Source of the DNA: [Phialemoniopsis] sp. UDSM-2020
Lineage: Eukaryota; Ascomycota; Sordariomycetes; Thyridiales; Thyridiaceae
Assembly: GCA_018873225.1 (NCBI GenBank)
Contig: JAEILZ010000004.1
Span: 3,658,001 to 3,722,000, forward strand
Direction of reading: 5' to 3'
Length of the DNA stretch: 64,000 nt
In this document: in pieces, positions 52,375 to 63,270 of the stretch
How positions within the stretch are numbered: the first letter of the stretch is position 1
Layout: every line of letters begins with the position of its first letter
The notes under the pieces: generated by a model
What the model was told of the DNA's origin: nothing
Databases searched by the model: none
The model's input: only the letters and a program-made list of their open reading frames with translations
Made by a program: the position numbers and the translations under genes

Positions 52375-52671
52375 ATGCCTGCCAGTCCGTCAAAGTTTGA
52401 CCATGAACACGAGCGAATCTGGACGCTCACCGTTCGCGGCTGGCCTCACCAGTCCCCCACAGCCCGGGATGTCGCCTATGTCGGCTTCTACTTTCCCGAT
52501 GCGAGCAAGACCCTCCGCTGCCCCTACTGTGGCTACCAATTCTGCGACTACGCCGAAGGTTTTGACCCCCAGGCTGTGCATCAGCGGAACTCACCCAACT
52601 GCTCGCGTGTCAAGGCGATTAAGGAGTACCAGCGGACTGCCCCGCGGGCCGAGCTGCCCAACGGAAACTAG
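52375..52671 (+). CDS. Solo BIR-domain protein 2
   Basis: 98 aa from the ATG at 52375 (MPASPSKF); an in-frame ATG at 52261 would add 38 residues without domain character. Almost the whole protein is one BIR domain: RIWTL (14-18, usual Phe replaced by Leu), WPHQSP, VAYVGFYF, C49-x2-C52-x16-H69-x6-C76 with GFDPQAVH and SPNC. Two open residues from the finger are an extra Cys (C57). The sequence GFDPxxxH and xSPxC relate it directly to solo BIR 1, about 2 kb away, so the pair probably arose by duplication with the membrane-CTD gene between them. Confidence 0.87.
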   Translation: MPASPSKFDHEHERIWTLTVRGWPHQSPTARDVAYVGFYFPDASKTLRCPYCGYQFCDYAEGFDPQAVHQRNSPNCSRVKAIKEYQRTAPRAELPNGN

Positions 52672-53290
52672 ATGCCGGAGTTGCTACAAGTCTAGTGCTG
52701 GTGATGGAGAGTAATGGATTTTCGTGACAGGTGGAGGAGGTAGGAAGTCAAGCAAAACATACTTATGCCACAGAAGGAGTTGAGAGGTTGAAATGGGGCC
52801 ACAGAAGCAGTGAAAAAAGAAATAGCAATATCTTTTTGGACTGACAAACACGCTTTGGTGGTTTTTGTTACTTTTGCACTGCTGTGAAGGGCCTTGAAAT
52901 GCCGATTTAGGTTCTGCGTACGTATTCCAAATCTCTGAGTAGCCCTAATTTGGTTGCATGAGACCTGTCGGCCAGATAGAGGTAGCAAGCATCTCGTGAC
53001 GAGGCTTAGATCCAGGTCCCTGGTCCCCATCGCTACGGCAATTGGTGAGACAGTGGCGCCAAGCCTTACGCCAATGACGTTTTAGTGCGGGCGAAGCAGC
53101 CCGCCAAGACGGCTAACCCTGCGGCCGCCGGTCCTTTGTTTGACGACACACGGCACTTCCGGCCGTTGGATCTTCATCAATTGCCGACAATATATCACTT
53201 CAACCCTTCCACAATCAGTGTCTTTGACGTGGGCTGCTTCATCAAACACTCCTTCACGCCAATATACTTCTTGCAGAGCAACACACCAGC
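52672..53290. other. Intergenic
   Basis: 619 bp; nothing recognisable. Confidence 0.4.
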
Positions 53291-54185
53291 ATGTCAAAGC
53301 AGGACGAGCCCCTCCCGCCGCCAGGCGACCTGCCCCCACCATACCAGCCCGCACCATCATCATCCTCCACAACCGTACCACAGGACACCCTCTCCCCAGA
53401 AGACGAGCTCGTCCAGCCCATAGTCCTCGTAATAGCGGGCCGCGTCGTCCTCGCCGAGCAGCCGGGCGTCGACCCGCGCTCCGTGCCGCCCACGCCCATG
53501 TACTCGCTGTCGCGCGCGCTCGCCGACCTCGGCGACTACGACATGAGCGTCGAGCTCGAGCGCCTCGACTACAAGGTGCGCACGGCCGCCGACGGCACGC
53601 CACGCGTGGCGCCCCCGAGGCCGAAGCACGTGTACGACTTGTCGCACCCGCCGCCGCTGACGAAGCCGGCCTACGCGTTCGAGCTCAAGGCGCAGTCGCG
53701 CCGGGCGCTCGGCAGCCTCGGGATCGTGGCGCACGACCTCCACCACGGCAAGGCGGTCTGGCGAGCTGTGCGGAGGGACGGCGGGCGCGTCGAGTTTGAG
53801 GTGCGGAGGAAGGATCGGCGGAGGCTGGAGTGGCGGGACGCCGAAGGGAGGGTGGTCGCGGCTGAGGAGGAGGATGAGGACTTTGCGCTTGGGGAGATTG
53901 GGGCTGCTGGTACGGGGTTGAAGGTCGGGGAGAACATTGGACGGCTGAGGATGGTTATGATGATGCCTTTGCCGCGGAGGACGTTGGATGCGCTCGTTGG
54001 GGTGTGGTGTTTGCGGGCGTGGCAGGAGGGTGTGGAGAGGGCGGTTAAGCCGCGAGGCTTTAGTGGATGTGAGTATCGCTCTCTCGAAGCTGGTTGTGCA
54101 GCAAACTTACTGACGAGATACCATAGTCAAAAGCATACTGAAAAAGAGAAACGAAGAGCTTCCGAGAAGCATGTGGACCCGCTGA
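53291..54185 (+). CDS. Uncharacterised proline-rich-start protein
   Basis: Two exons (53291-54068 and 54127-54185; donor GTGAGT, acceptor CATAG) give 278 aa. Reading through without splicing would give 301 aa, but the canonical donor and the better basic C-terminus (FKSILKKRNEELPRSMWTR) favour splicing. The N-terminus has two Pro runs (LPPPGDLPPPYQP, a PPxY-type motif that could bind WW domains). The middle shows HVYDLSHPPPLTKPAYAFEL, FEVRRKDRRRLEWRDAEG and LGEIGAAGTGLKVGE. The layout suggests a beta-rich conserved fungal protein of the kind that recognises a modified surface, but I know no family for it. GC-rich codons set it apart from the array genes around it. Confidence 0.75.
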
Positions 54186-54287
54186 GGCCAGGTTGATGGA
54201 GGCGGTCTCCGGGATCGATGGTGACACGAGCAAAAAGACAAACAACAACCCCTGCCATCAGGGCAAACGACATCAATACAGAGCGCA

Positions 54288-54361
54288 TGATTGAGGCAGG
54301 GTTCGAACCTGCGATCTCCGCTGTGTGAAAGCGGCGCGTTAAACCACTACGCTACTCAACC
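54288..54361 (-). tRNA. tRNA-Val(CAC): tRNA-Val (anticodon CAC)
   Basis: On the - strand a full cloverleaf can be drawn: acceptor GGTTGAG/CTCAATC (one G-U pair), D-arm with the A-box TAGCGTAGTGG, anticodon stem CCGCT/AGCGG around loop TTCACAC, and T-arm GCAGGTTCGAACCTGC containing the B-box. The loop gives anticodon CAC, valine. There is no intron and CCA is not encoded, as expected of a eukaryotic tRNA gene. Confidence 0.95.
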
Positions 54362-54892
54362 TGTGTGCCGGCCGTGTGTTTATCGTGATATTTATGAGTG
54401 AAGATGGTGGTCTGTCAGAGTGGGAGACCCCAAGACAACACAAAACTGTCATCACTACATCGTAGTAGCATAGACTTATGGTAGAGCTGTCATTATGTTT
54501 TCACCAGGCAGGAATTTGATCCCTCGCCATGTCATAAAATTGAAGACTGACCTCCATTAGAAATTACGTCGCGGTTATTTCCATACTGGCCTTTCCTCAT
54601 CTAACCCACTTTCATTTCTTCCCCCATTACCTTCAAGTTCGTCTCACCCTACACTGACGCTTGCTTCACCTCAATTACATTTGTAAACACGGATCCCCAT
54701 TTATCAGGTTCGACCCGGATCAGGTCGTGATCTAAGCACCATTCTCGCAGCGCCTTCTCATCAACAGAGACTTCCAAGTGCCTCCTCACCGGAAAGCAGG
54801 CGCGAAGCAGAAAACGGCAGTCAAAATACATCTAGGAGACAGGGTGCATTCTGTTCCATCAGCAAACCCCGGCTGGATCAAAGCCTAGCAAC
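54362..54892. other. Intergenic
   Basis: 531 bp between tRNA-Val and member 14; no further gene or element seen. Confidence 0.4.
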
Positions 54893-55783
54893 ATGGCTGA
54901 CGAAGGGGACTTGACTCCATCGTCGGCTGTTCTTGCCAAGCGACCTGGACAAGCTACTCTCGGCGAACCGGCTCGCAAGATCGCGCGTCGTGCGAAGGTG
55001 GAGGAAAGCTCAATCTTGAAACCACTTGACAAAACGTGTTACAATTCAGTCGCAAAGCGAGCAGCAACGTTTACAGGTCAATATCTCTTTTTGCCATACG
55101 GAGATGCAAAAGCCCTGATCCTAGCGTTTTGCGGATTTGCGTATATTGAAGTTGACCGGCGGACCGCTTGTTTTTCCTGTCGACGCTGGCTTACACGGCA
55201 ACAAGGTGAGGATCTCATCAACTCAGTGGACTGGAATTCGGGAAAGCTTCACGACGAAGGATGCAATATGTTTGCAGTTGTGAAAAACTACTGTCCTATC
55301 TGTTACATCTATTTCACCTCCTGGGCAGCATGGAAGCATCACATTTGGATGACGCACCTCCATCCGAGTACACTCGACAAAGGAAAGGCGACAGCATCAG
55401 ACACAAGCAAGGTGGCAGTCACCTGTGACTCGATGGTCACCATCGTGCCTACGACAATGATCTCCGTCCAGCCTTCGCGCGAGGTCTCAAGCCAGGTCAC
55501 CGTGGTCGTTTCTTACAACCCTTCACGTAAGAGCATCTCAGTTGCGTCTGTAGACGAGATCGATGCGACTGAGAGCATTCAGACTATGACAGCAGAGCAG
55601 ATGATGGAATTAGTCTCGACGATGATCTCTCGAGGGCAACCTTCGGCGGATCAGACGGCTCAGCAGTGCTCACATGTGCCCATTACAAGTCAGGTCACGG
55701 CATTGATGGACCGAGCGGACTACAACATTCTACGGGCAAACGTGCGTGCGGTTCGGCAGATGGTTGGACTTGTGGGCCGCTAA
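54893..55783 (+). CDS. Array member 14: BIR-like + C2H2 + CTD protein
   Basis: 296 aa. Unusually, the basic cluster is N-terminal (ARKIARRAKVE, 27-37). RAATF (56-60), ALILAFCGFAYI (74-85); zinc ligands C93, C96, H120, C124; C2H2 C134, C137, H150, H155. The linker is only about 30 residues. CTD about 181-296: MISVQPSREVSSQVTVVVSYNPSRKSISVASVDEID ... MTAEQMMELV ... MDRADYNILR. All eight zinc ligands and the CTD are intact. Confidence 0.86.
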   Translation: MADEGDLTPSSAVLAKRPGQATLGEPARKIARRAKVEESSILKPLDKTCYNSVAKRAATFTGQYLFLPYGDAKALILAFCGFAYIEVDRRTACFSCRRWLTRQQGEDLINSVDWNSGKLHDEGCNMFAVVKNYCPICYIYFTSWAAWKHHIWMTHLHPSTLDKGKATASDTSKVAVTCDSMVTIVPTTMISVQPSREVSSQVTVVVSYNPSRKSISVASVDEIDATESIQTMTAEQMMELVSTMISRGQPSADQTAQQCSHVPITSQVTALMDRADYNILRANVRAVRQMVGLVGR

Positions 55784-56578
55784 GCAGCTGCGCTTTGGAT
55801 TGGAAGACTTGGAGATGTCTGGGGGCTCCAGTCGTACAAAGATTGCATTGCTTTCTGTGTTCATATGGAGAACTTTCTCTTTTCGAGGACGCGTATTGTC
55901 GTGATTCGTTGGGGTGCATTGCCGGTGGCTTGTGCACTTCGGAGAGTAAGCTTTGCGGTTTTCCTAATAAAGACAGACAGTCATAATACAGCGGGGAGCC
56001 ATAGAGAAGTAATCAAGTAATTCAAATTCGAATACTCATTTGATTCAGCTTACTCGTGTACTGTGACTTGCTGCTTCTTCAGCTGACCATACTACCACGA
56101 CTGCAAGTGCAAGCAGTCAACTCGAGCAGACGTATGCAGGGTACATAATGAGCCTGAACAAAAACACACTTAACGGGCAATTTCGTCCCGGGTTGTGTTA
56201 TTTCGTAAGCCATACCTTAAGAAATGGCCGTGTTATGTCTCATGATGAAGCTTTTGGACCTGCAGGCTACGAAACAACTTAACCTCAATGAAAGGATGTC
56301 CCATTCATCCTCAGATAAAGTTTAATAGACACCATCACGTGCAAAAGGGGGTGATTCACTTCGGAGCACTTGTTTGCAAAACATCAAAAATCGCGATCCT
56401 CCCGCGCCGCGCTAGCCTCCTCGACAGCCTCGCGTTGCCTCCGCTTCTCGAGCCAGTAGGACTTTCCACTTCGTGACAAAATCCCCTCAGGGTCATCTCA
56501 CTCATATATGATCTTCTCACTCAATTCTTCCATCATCGCATCGATCAAGTCGACAAGTTGGCAAACCTTACAGGTCTC
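55784..56578. other. Intergenic in array
   Basis: 795 bp; no gene supported. Confidence 0.4.
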
Positions 56579-57730
56579 ATGATGGCGTCAATTCAGGCTG
56601 AGCTGCGACCAGACAGCCTGCCGATCCAAGCTGCTCTGGCAGCCGGCGGTACCGAATCAGATTTTGAGACTCTGCGAGCAAGGTACAACTCCTTCTCAGC
56701 TGGTGGTCAGCCCTGGCCGTCAGCTAGCATCAACAGATATAGCCTCGCCATTAATGGCTTCAGACGCACCGGTCGTCTCGAAGTCGCGTGCACTACCTGC
56801 GGTGGCAAGCCGACCTCTCATTCTATCAGGTTCAACGAGCCGATGGACAGAGATCAAGCTCAATTTCACGAGCGACATTGCCCCTTCCTAGCTACCCTGT
56901 CGTCCTGCGAGCTTTGCCACGAGAAGTTCTCCAGCCGTCCCGAGTGGAGAGCCCATCATCATACTCATCACTTCAAAGAGTTTGAGAAGGCATGCAAGAT
57001 TCAGCAGACTGCAGAGCCGCGCACTCAACTTGAGCCACCAGTTCCATCCAACCCTCCAATTCAAGACGAGTCTTCTGCCAACCTGATTTCGGTGCTATCC
57101 AAGGCCGAGAGGCGCGCTGCAAATAAGAGAGCCAGGAGAGCCAGACAAATGGCTGAACGACTCGCCATGATAGAGGAAGGCGCCATGGAATGGGACGAGG
57201 CGCACAAAGAATCCCAAGCACCTGAACATTTTCACACGCAAGGAAGCTCTAAGAAGGCCAATACCACCCAGAAAAAGGCCCGAGCACGAAAGAGCGCGAA
57301 GGCTGCCGCCCGCGCTGTCTCCCAATCTGCGTCTGCCGGTATTTCTGGTGGCAATTCCAATTCTAAGATCTCATCCTCGTCAGCTCTAGTTCCGACTGTT
57401 CCACTCCCCACCGGGGAGTCTCGCGCTGCTTCAGACCGTCGGGGTCCCGGTGTGGAGCTGATCATGTCGACCTGGTTTAACTCTGGAACCAAGGAGTTCT
57501 TCATCGCGAAGGTTGACGACATGACTGCCGATCCCGGCCTAGGATTGTACCTTGCCAAGGACATAACCGATTTCATCATCCGCCGCAACAAGTACGAGAC
57601 AGAGCAGGCCGCTGCCAAGGGCGGCCAGAAGCCGGACACGTTCAGCTTTCACGTCGTGGGCCGTATGGAGGTGGAAGAATATGCGTACTTGGCATCTTAC
57701 GTCGGAGCTCTGAAGGTTATGCTTGCTTGA
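56579..57730 (+). CDS. Array member 15: BIR-like + C2H2 + basic linker + CTD protein
   Basis: 383 aa from the first ATG (56579; a second ATG follows directly). RYNSF (35-39), WPSASINRYSLAINGF; zinc ligands C71, C74, H97, C101; C2H2 C110, C113, H126, H131. The linker (about 160-270) is strongly basic and helical (AERRAANKRARRARQMAERL, KKARARKSAKAAARA), the clearest NLS or nucleic-acid-binding segment of the family. CTD about 288-383 is more diverged: VELIMSTWFNSGTKEFFIAKVDDM ... LAKDITDFII ... MEVEEYAYLASYV. Confidence 0.83.
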   Translation: MMASIQAELRPDSLPIQAALAAGGTESDFETLRARYNSFSAGGQPWPSASINRYSLAINGFRRTGRLEVACTTCGGKPTSHSIRFNEPMDRDQAQFHERHCPFLATLSSCELCHEKFSSRPEWRAHHHTHHFKEFEKACKIQQTAEPRTQLEPPVPSNPPIQDESSANLISVLSKAERRAANKRARRARQMAERLAMIEEGAMEWDEAHKESQAPEHFHTQGSSKKANTTQKKARARKSAKAAARAVSQSASAGISGGNSNSKISSSSALVPTVPLPTGESRAASDRRGPGVELIMSTWFNSGTKEFFIAKVDDMTADPGLGLYLAKDITDFIIRRNKYETEQAAAKGGQKPDTFSFHVVGRMEVEEYAYLASYVGALKVMLA

Positions 57731-58327
57731 GACTCAACAGGTGTCAGTTTCGAGACTGGCAAACTCGAGGGTCAATATTCTTTTTATCTGATTCCTTTCC
57801 ATAGTTGTTTTCTTTTTCTCCACACGCGTTGTTTTGTCTTCATCTTCAAAGAACAGGTTTCTTCCATATAAAACTATACATCTCGAGGTAAGTTCATATG
57901 GTTACCATCCATTCCTTTCCCCGCCATGATTCTGTTTAGGTTGCTAACATTAGATGCTAGACACGATCAGCGTTCAAGAGTTACAAATGCAGGCTTGAAC
58001 CGAGCTTCATCGCGTACTGCGTAATGCGCTAGAAAGATGCTCGAGGAGATATGGTTTAAGGGGGCAGGCGTTACGGAACAGGAGCATGAGGATACATAAT
58101 ACTAGCAGTATTCTCCGTAGCCGTTACAGGTGTTGAAGACGGCACAACGACTTCAATCTCTATTCGCGGGATCACTGTACTTTATTTCTTTCTCGGCTGC
58201 GTTGTGTTCAGTACCATTGCTCAAGACAAGGGAAAATAAAATAGTTCTTCAACATCAAGAAGCTACATACAGCGCTCGGCAAACAAGACAGGCCAGGTAT
58301 CCTATACCAGCCAACCCAGTAAGCCCA
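57731..58327. other. Intergenic
   Basis: 597 bp between convergent genes; nothing recognisable. Confidence 0.4.
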
Positions 58328-59955
58328 CTAGGCTCTGTCCGGGATGCTCTTCAAGATCTCCTGTGCCGCCTTGAGCCGCCCATGCCCACCACTCGTACAT
58401 ATCGCCGCTACCTCCTTGGCCCTTGCCTGCATCTTTGTGGCGTTGGGGCCGAGGACCACCTCGATCAGAGCTGGCCCGACCTCAGCCGCCCTGCACTTTG
58501 GTGCATACCAGGGGTTGCCCCAGACTCCTACACCGAGGAACGTGGCTCGCTGAGGTGCCTCGTAGGTGTCGGACCAGACCGGGAGAATGACTTGGGGAAT
58601 ACCGGCACTAGATCAGATTGTTAGCGACGGTTGAGAAGAAGAGTAGGAGTGAACGTCGACACATACCATAGAGCCTCGTACCATGAGCTAGCCCCTCCGT
58701 GATTAACAGAACAGATGACGTGACCAGACTCAAGAATAGCGATAGGCTCTGCGTCCAGCCAGTCCGCGATGCGCACCCTATCCTGGTCGATCTCGCGCTT
58801 CAGGATGGAATACAACTCGGACCCTTCTGTAGTGCTGTAGTTACCTTCCTTCTTCAATTTCCACAGAATTTGTAGCGGTAGCTCCCCGGCCTGTGAGGCA
58901 GTCTGGGCCTTGTCCAGAAGCATTCGCAATGCCGTACCCAACTCCTTGGCCTCGTTCTCGGAGTACTTCTTTAGCGTGCCCATGTTGATGTAGATGTTGC
59001 GGCCGCGGGCTAGCCATTTGGCTAGTGCAGGGTCCGTCTCACCGATCACCGGCCCAGGCCGTACGATCGGGCCGCAAGGACGGATGAAGTCGGGGACAAG
59101 AGTCATTGGGAAGTCCACTTCGGGCCGGCACCCGAGGAGCACTGGCACGGGAGGTGGCTCAAGGACCATGTCCTTCATGCATATAACCTTGACGCCGAGC
59201 TCCTTCTCCACTTCCCCGGCGATCTTGGGGAGACGGGGATCCGTCAACATGGATATCCCAAAGGCGATTGAGTAGAAGACGTTGAACGGAATCTGGTACC
59301 AAGGAACGGGGAACGCAAAACCAGAACCGATTCTGGCCTCTTGTGTCAGCCTAGCTCACAATCTTCGGATTTTGGCACACACATACGCAGCATATTTCCA
59401 GAGGGCCTGTCCCTGAGGCTGCGATCCCAACGAGAGCTCCTTGATGCTGTTGGGCAGATACAGCACGTAGTCGAGCTTCTTCTCGACGCAAAGCGTCCAG
59501 CCAGGCGCGAAGACCGGATCCAGCACGGTGAAATGAGGCTGGACCTTCTCCAGGATGGTCTCCAGCTGGCGATAGATGGCGACAAAGTCCTTGGCGTCCC
59601 ACGCATTGAAGACGGTGCTCGTAGCTCTGGCAGTCGAAAAGATCTTGAAGGGATTTGGCTGCATCCGATCAGCTATGATGTCCCAGAACCGAGGCTCCCT
59701 GGCTAGCAGGGCCTGCCCGAGATGCGGTCCCTGCAGCTCATGGAAGATTGGCGGTCGCGCACGCGGCGCCGCCTTGGTGGCGTAGTCGACGGCACTCTTG
59801 TAGGTCTTGCTGATGTTGGTGAACGAGACGAAGTGTATCTCCAGGTCCGGGTCAAGCTGCATGAGCTCGTGGATGGCTGCGAGGAAGATGTTTGCGGCCC
59901 CTAGCTCCGAGTTCGTCAGCATCAGGAGCCGCCTAGGCTCGCTGGTCTTAGCCAT
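58328..59955 (-). CDS. UDP-glycosyltransferase (GT1 family)
   Basis: Three exons (59955-59387, 59332-58667, 58607-58328; both donors GTATGT) give 504 aa. The N-terminal half has the acceptor-domain start LLMLTNSELGAANIFLAAIHEL. The C-terminal half holds the GT1 donor-site signature: WLDAEPIAILESGHVICSV, NHGGASSWYEAL joined across intron 2 to CAGIPQVILPVWSDTYE. The Asp/Glu and His-Gly-Gly positions that contact UDP-sugar are kept. No transmembrane segment or sterol-glucosyltransferase GRAM/PH domains are present, so it is a cytosolic UGT of the kind that glucosylates small lipophilic molecules or secondary metabolites. It is unrelated to the array family around it. Confidence 0.9.
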
Positions 59956-61400
59956 GACTTAAGACCAGTGGGGCTAGCTGGACGGGTCGTCAGAAAATGA
60001 GTAATGCCTTGGCAGATGAGGATGGCGATTTTGCTGAACGGTGAAGAGGTCCGCCTGGCTGTGGAATTTGAAAGTCGACAGCCATGACGAAGTAAGGGGT
60101 CGACCGTGCTGCGGTATTTGGGAGACGTGGACGCGGGACGGCTCGGACTCCTAAGGATTAGGTACCTAGTGCCTAGCTCGAATCAAAAGCCCTTTTCTGG
60201 GTCGTATCTAAGGAGCATAGATTACGCGGATAACCTCGCAGTAAGCAAAGGATCGGCAGGGTTTGGCGTCTCTTAGCTCCATTATTTTGCCTGGGCCGTA
60301 ATCACAAACGATCCACACGCATCCTGTTTAAGCTTGTGCAGTAAGCATACAGGGATCAAATCCCACAGCCCGTCCCATCCAGATGGGCCTTACAGGGGTG
60401 GATAATTGCACTAACACCGCCACAGAGGCCTCGTAGCCGCGCTCTAGATCACCACTATTCTGAGCGTGAGAGCCTTGTGTTGCAATCATGTGAAGAGGCA
60501 AAGTCTCGGTTGCTTTCTTGAAATGTGCAGTTCTGGTTAGATGGCCTTCACTATCTGCTGAGAAGCCGGAGGTGTCTTGTCAGGCATGCATAATTTTCAA
60601 TTTCTTTAGAGCTGAGCAGAATTGCAACGCCAACTCGAGCGTCGAAGAGGCAAGCCATGTAAAAATGCGCTCTCCTCTTGTACCCAGGTTGATGTTTCTC
60701 TGCCATGTGGTCAAATATACATTGATGCAACTGCTAGCGATGAGGAAATCAGAGGAGGGTGATGCGACTCCATTAGCACTGAAAAGCACCAGATCTCTGA
60801 GCAAGTTCACTCTGTCCCATCAAATTCCCACACGCCAGCTGATTCGGAAATCCGATGTGAGTTGCCAACCTTCTGACCCAATCTTGGGCTGAAGCTACTG
60901 CTAGGCTATTTCACGAATACCAGAATAATGAGTTTCTACAATAAGGAGAGATGTCGCGATTTAGATCAGGTGGCAGGTGTTGTGGGTGATACAGACGAAA
61001 TCGAGGGTCCAATTTGTACGGCACTGCCATTCCTTCTGGTAATGATCTGGCCCTGCTCTGGCCTCACTAAGGCCGTCAGAATGACACGCCGACAATTCAC
61101 TGAGCTGGACTGGGCTACGAAAATGGCGGAGAGCTCTTTCCGTCTGCAGTCTTTGGCAACAGCGTCAAATACTGACGACACTCTCGCCCCCGCAGTTGAC
61201 TCTACTCTTATTCACAGAAGCTGCCACTGGCTGATCTGACCCAACCCAACCCGCGCTCAGCACATCTTCCCCCTTCACTGATGTACATTTTCGCGCGCAC
61301 TTCACGGCATGTGTCAGACCAACATTCGACATCTCGTACTGTCCAGACCTCGGGTTTGATTGGCTTCATTGGCGTCACCTAAGCCTCGCGACCTGCCAAC
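59956..61400. other. Gene-free stretch (1.4 kb)
   Basis: Promoters of the UGT (-) and member 16 (+). Two + strand ORFs (60518-60892, 60928-61239) have no known motif and look like chance. ACCTAG words recur near 60160-60180. Confidence 0.4.
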
Positions 61401-62324
61401 ATGTCGCATTGGTCGCCTGGACAGGACAAACGGACCAACCCGAAAAGGGCTCGCCCTGAATCTTTCGGCTCAGACAGCGACGTGGATACCATCGTGCCTG
61501 CAAAGCAGCAAGTCAAGCTAGAACCGCTTTCAGCCCCGTCTATGCGAGAGAGATTCGAAACCTTTGCGACTTGCCCCTCGCCTGGAAATCCTGATCATCG
61601 ATACGCCCTGGCCGCGAACGGATACATCTACATTCCACACACAAAGGAAATTCGCTATTTCTCTTGCAGATATCGGTTCACAAACCGTATTCATGCCACC
61701 GGCGTTTACCGTGAGCATTTATCCATTGCCAGGTCCGATAGCTGGGACTCGGAGAGCTTTCACAAACCGTTTTGTGATTTCTTTCCCAAGCGTTGGTACT
61801 GCGGAGAATGCGATACGACTGCTGAGAATGGTCATACATGGAGAGATCACCACTTTATGGAGCACATACATCATATACCTTCCAAGAGACCGAGACCGTT
61901 CTCGAGTGACACCTCGGAACGGACTGAAAAGCAGCGAACCCCTAGCGAATATGAATTCGGAAAACTTCCTAACCCTTTCAGGGACGAAAGAGGAACACCA
62001 GCTATCGAGGACGACATCAGATCACAGCCTTCAGGGATCAAAACCGATGCTGAGCTTGTAGTTGTCGTGGCCTACAAGTGGTCCACCAAGAAGGTCGAGC
62101 TCACATTATCTGAGCTCATCTCCACCAGCCAAACACTACCAAAATGCACCGAAGAAGAGGTCTTCGGTCAAATTCCACAACTTAAGGAAGTCCAACGCCA
62201 CATCGCCAAGAACTGCAACCTGCAGCAGACCAACTGTGCTGCGTCCATCACAGTCAGAATGGACCGGAACGCGTACCAGGCTTTGGTGCGGCTTGTCGAC
62301 GTGATGAACAACATGATGATTTAG
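61401..62324 (+). CDS. Array member 16: BIR-like module with lost Cys + C2H2 + CTD
   Basis: 307 aa. RFETF (51-55) and HRYALAANGYIYI keep the BIR-like front, but the first Cys of the CxxC pair is Tyr86 (YFSC instead of CxSC); C89, H121 and C125 remain, so this zinc site is probably weakened or gone. The C2H2 finger is intact: C134, C137, H150, H155. Basic cluster RTNPKRARPE is N-terminal. CTD about 214-307: ELVVVVAYKWSTKKVELTL ... CTEEEVFGQI ... MDRNAYQALVRLV. Confidence 0.82.
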   Translation: MSHWSPGQDKRTNPKRARPESFGSDSDVDTIVPAKQQVKLEPLSAPSMRERFETFATCPSPGNPDHRYALAANGYIYIPHTKEIRYFSCRYRFTNRIHATGVYREHLSIARSDSWDSESFHKPFCDFFPKRWYCGECDTTAENGHTWRDHHFMEHIHHIPSKRPRPFSSDTSERTEKQRTPSEYEFGKLPNPFRDERGTPAIEDDIRSQPSGIKTDAELVVVVAYKWSTKKVELTLSELISTSQTLPKCTEEEVFGQIPQLKEVQRHIAKNCNLQQTNCAASITVRMDRNAYQALVRLVDVMNNMMI

Positions 62325-63270
62325 TGGCTGATGTCAAGAGCGGGAGTGCTCATGGGGGGCTTCTCGCTAGCCAAATGAATGGACCACAGCTAAGGGATAA
62401 TGGTAGGAGAAGGCTTGTCCCATTCCATCGCGTCTTGTACTGACGACCATAACAGCAGATTGCGAAGGAGACGCATCCTTCCTTCGTCGTCAGAGTGATG
62501 CGAGAGCAAGAGTGCAGAGTAGCACCACGCTGGAGGGAAGGTCATTGCATGGCCATAATGCTTTGCTTGTGCTTTTCTTTTCATGGGGACCAGGACGGTC
62601 TCTCCGCCTTCAGTCACACAGTGTTGGGTCAAGGACGGGTATGTCTGATGCAGACCTCGGTTCCTATCTTTCTACTGCTTTCTTGCCCTGAACACCTATT
62701 TGTTTCTCGCCTTACAGTTGCAGGACAGTGAGATAGCACCAAAAGTACAAAATGTATTGAACACATTGCCACACAAAACCTGCTGCACTGAACGCCCAAT
62801 ACGAAGCCCCTCTACCTCAACTACTCCAAGTACAGACTTAACGAGGGTTCCATGTAAGGAACAATCTGTGAGTCTTTGCATAAGGGATACGAGGTCCGGG
62901 ATTGAAGTTGTGACCGGCAAGGATCTTCACACCAATGGGTTACGCGGTCGCCAATAAGGCTTGGCTCGAGGGGACTGCAGATCATTCTATCACCCATAAG
63001 CGACTAGAGAGGGCAGCTCGCTGAGATTGGAATCATTCGATGAGGGAAGGACACGAGCTTGTTACTGTTCGAGCCAAATTTATTTCCACCGCTCTCCACA
63101 TTAGGAATTATCCCACTCACTAAATCGCGTGGACATCTACAGATGGGACACTCTGGGTACATCACCAAGAACCCACAAACCTCTCAGATCATCAATGCAT
63201 CACCCAGGCCAGTGAGTTGAACCCAGCATTGCTTCAATTCAAAGCTAGCTCTAATAAGCTTTCATCTAGA
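62325..63270. other. Intergenic in array
   Basis: 946 bp without a supported gene. Confidence 0.4.

Noticed and set aside
60518..61239. Two small + strand ORFs upstream of member 16
   Set aside because: No motifs, and no reason to prefer them over chance in a 1.4-kb spacer.
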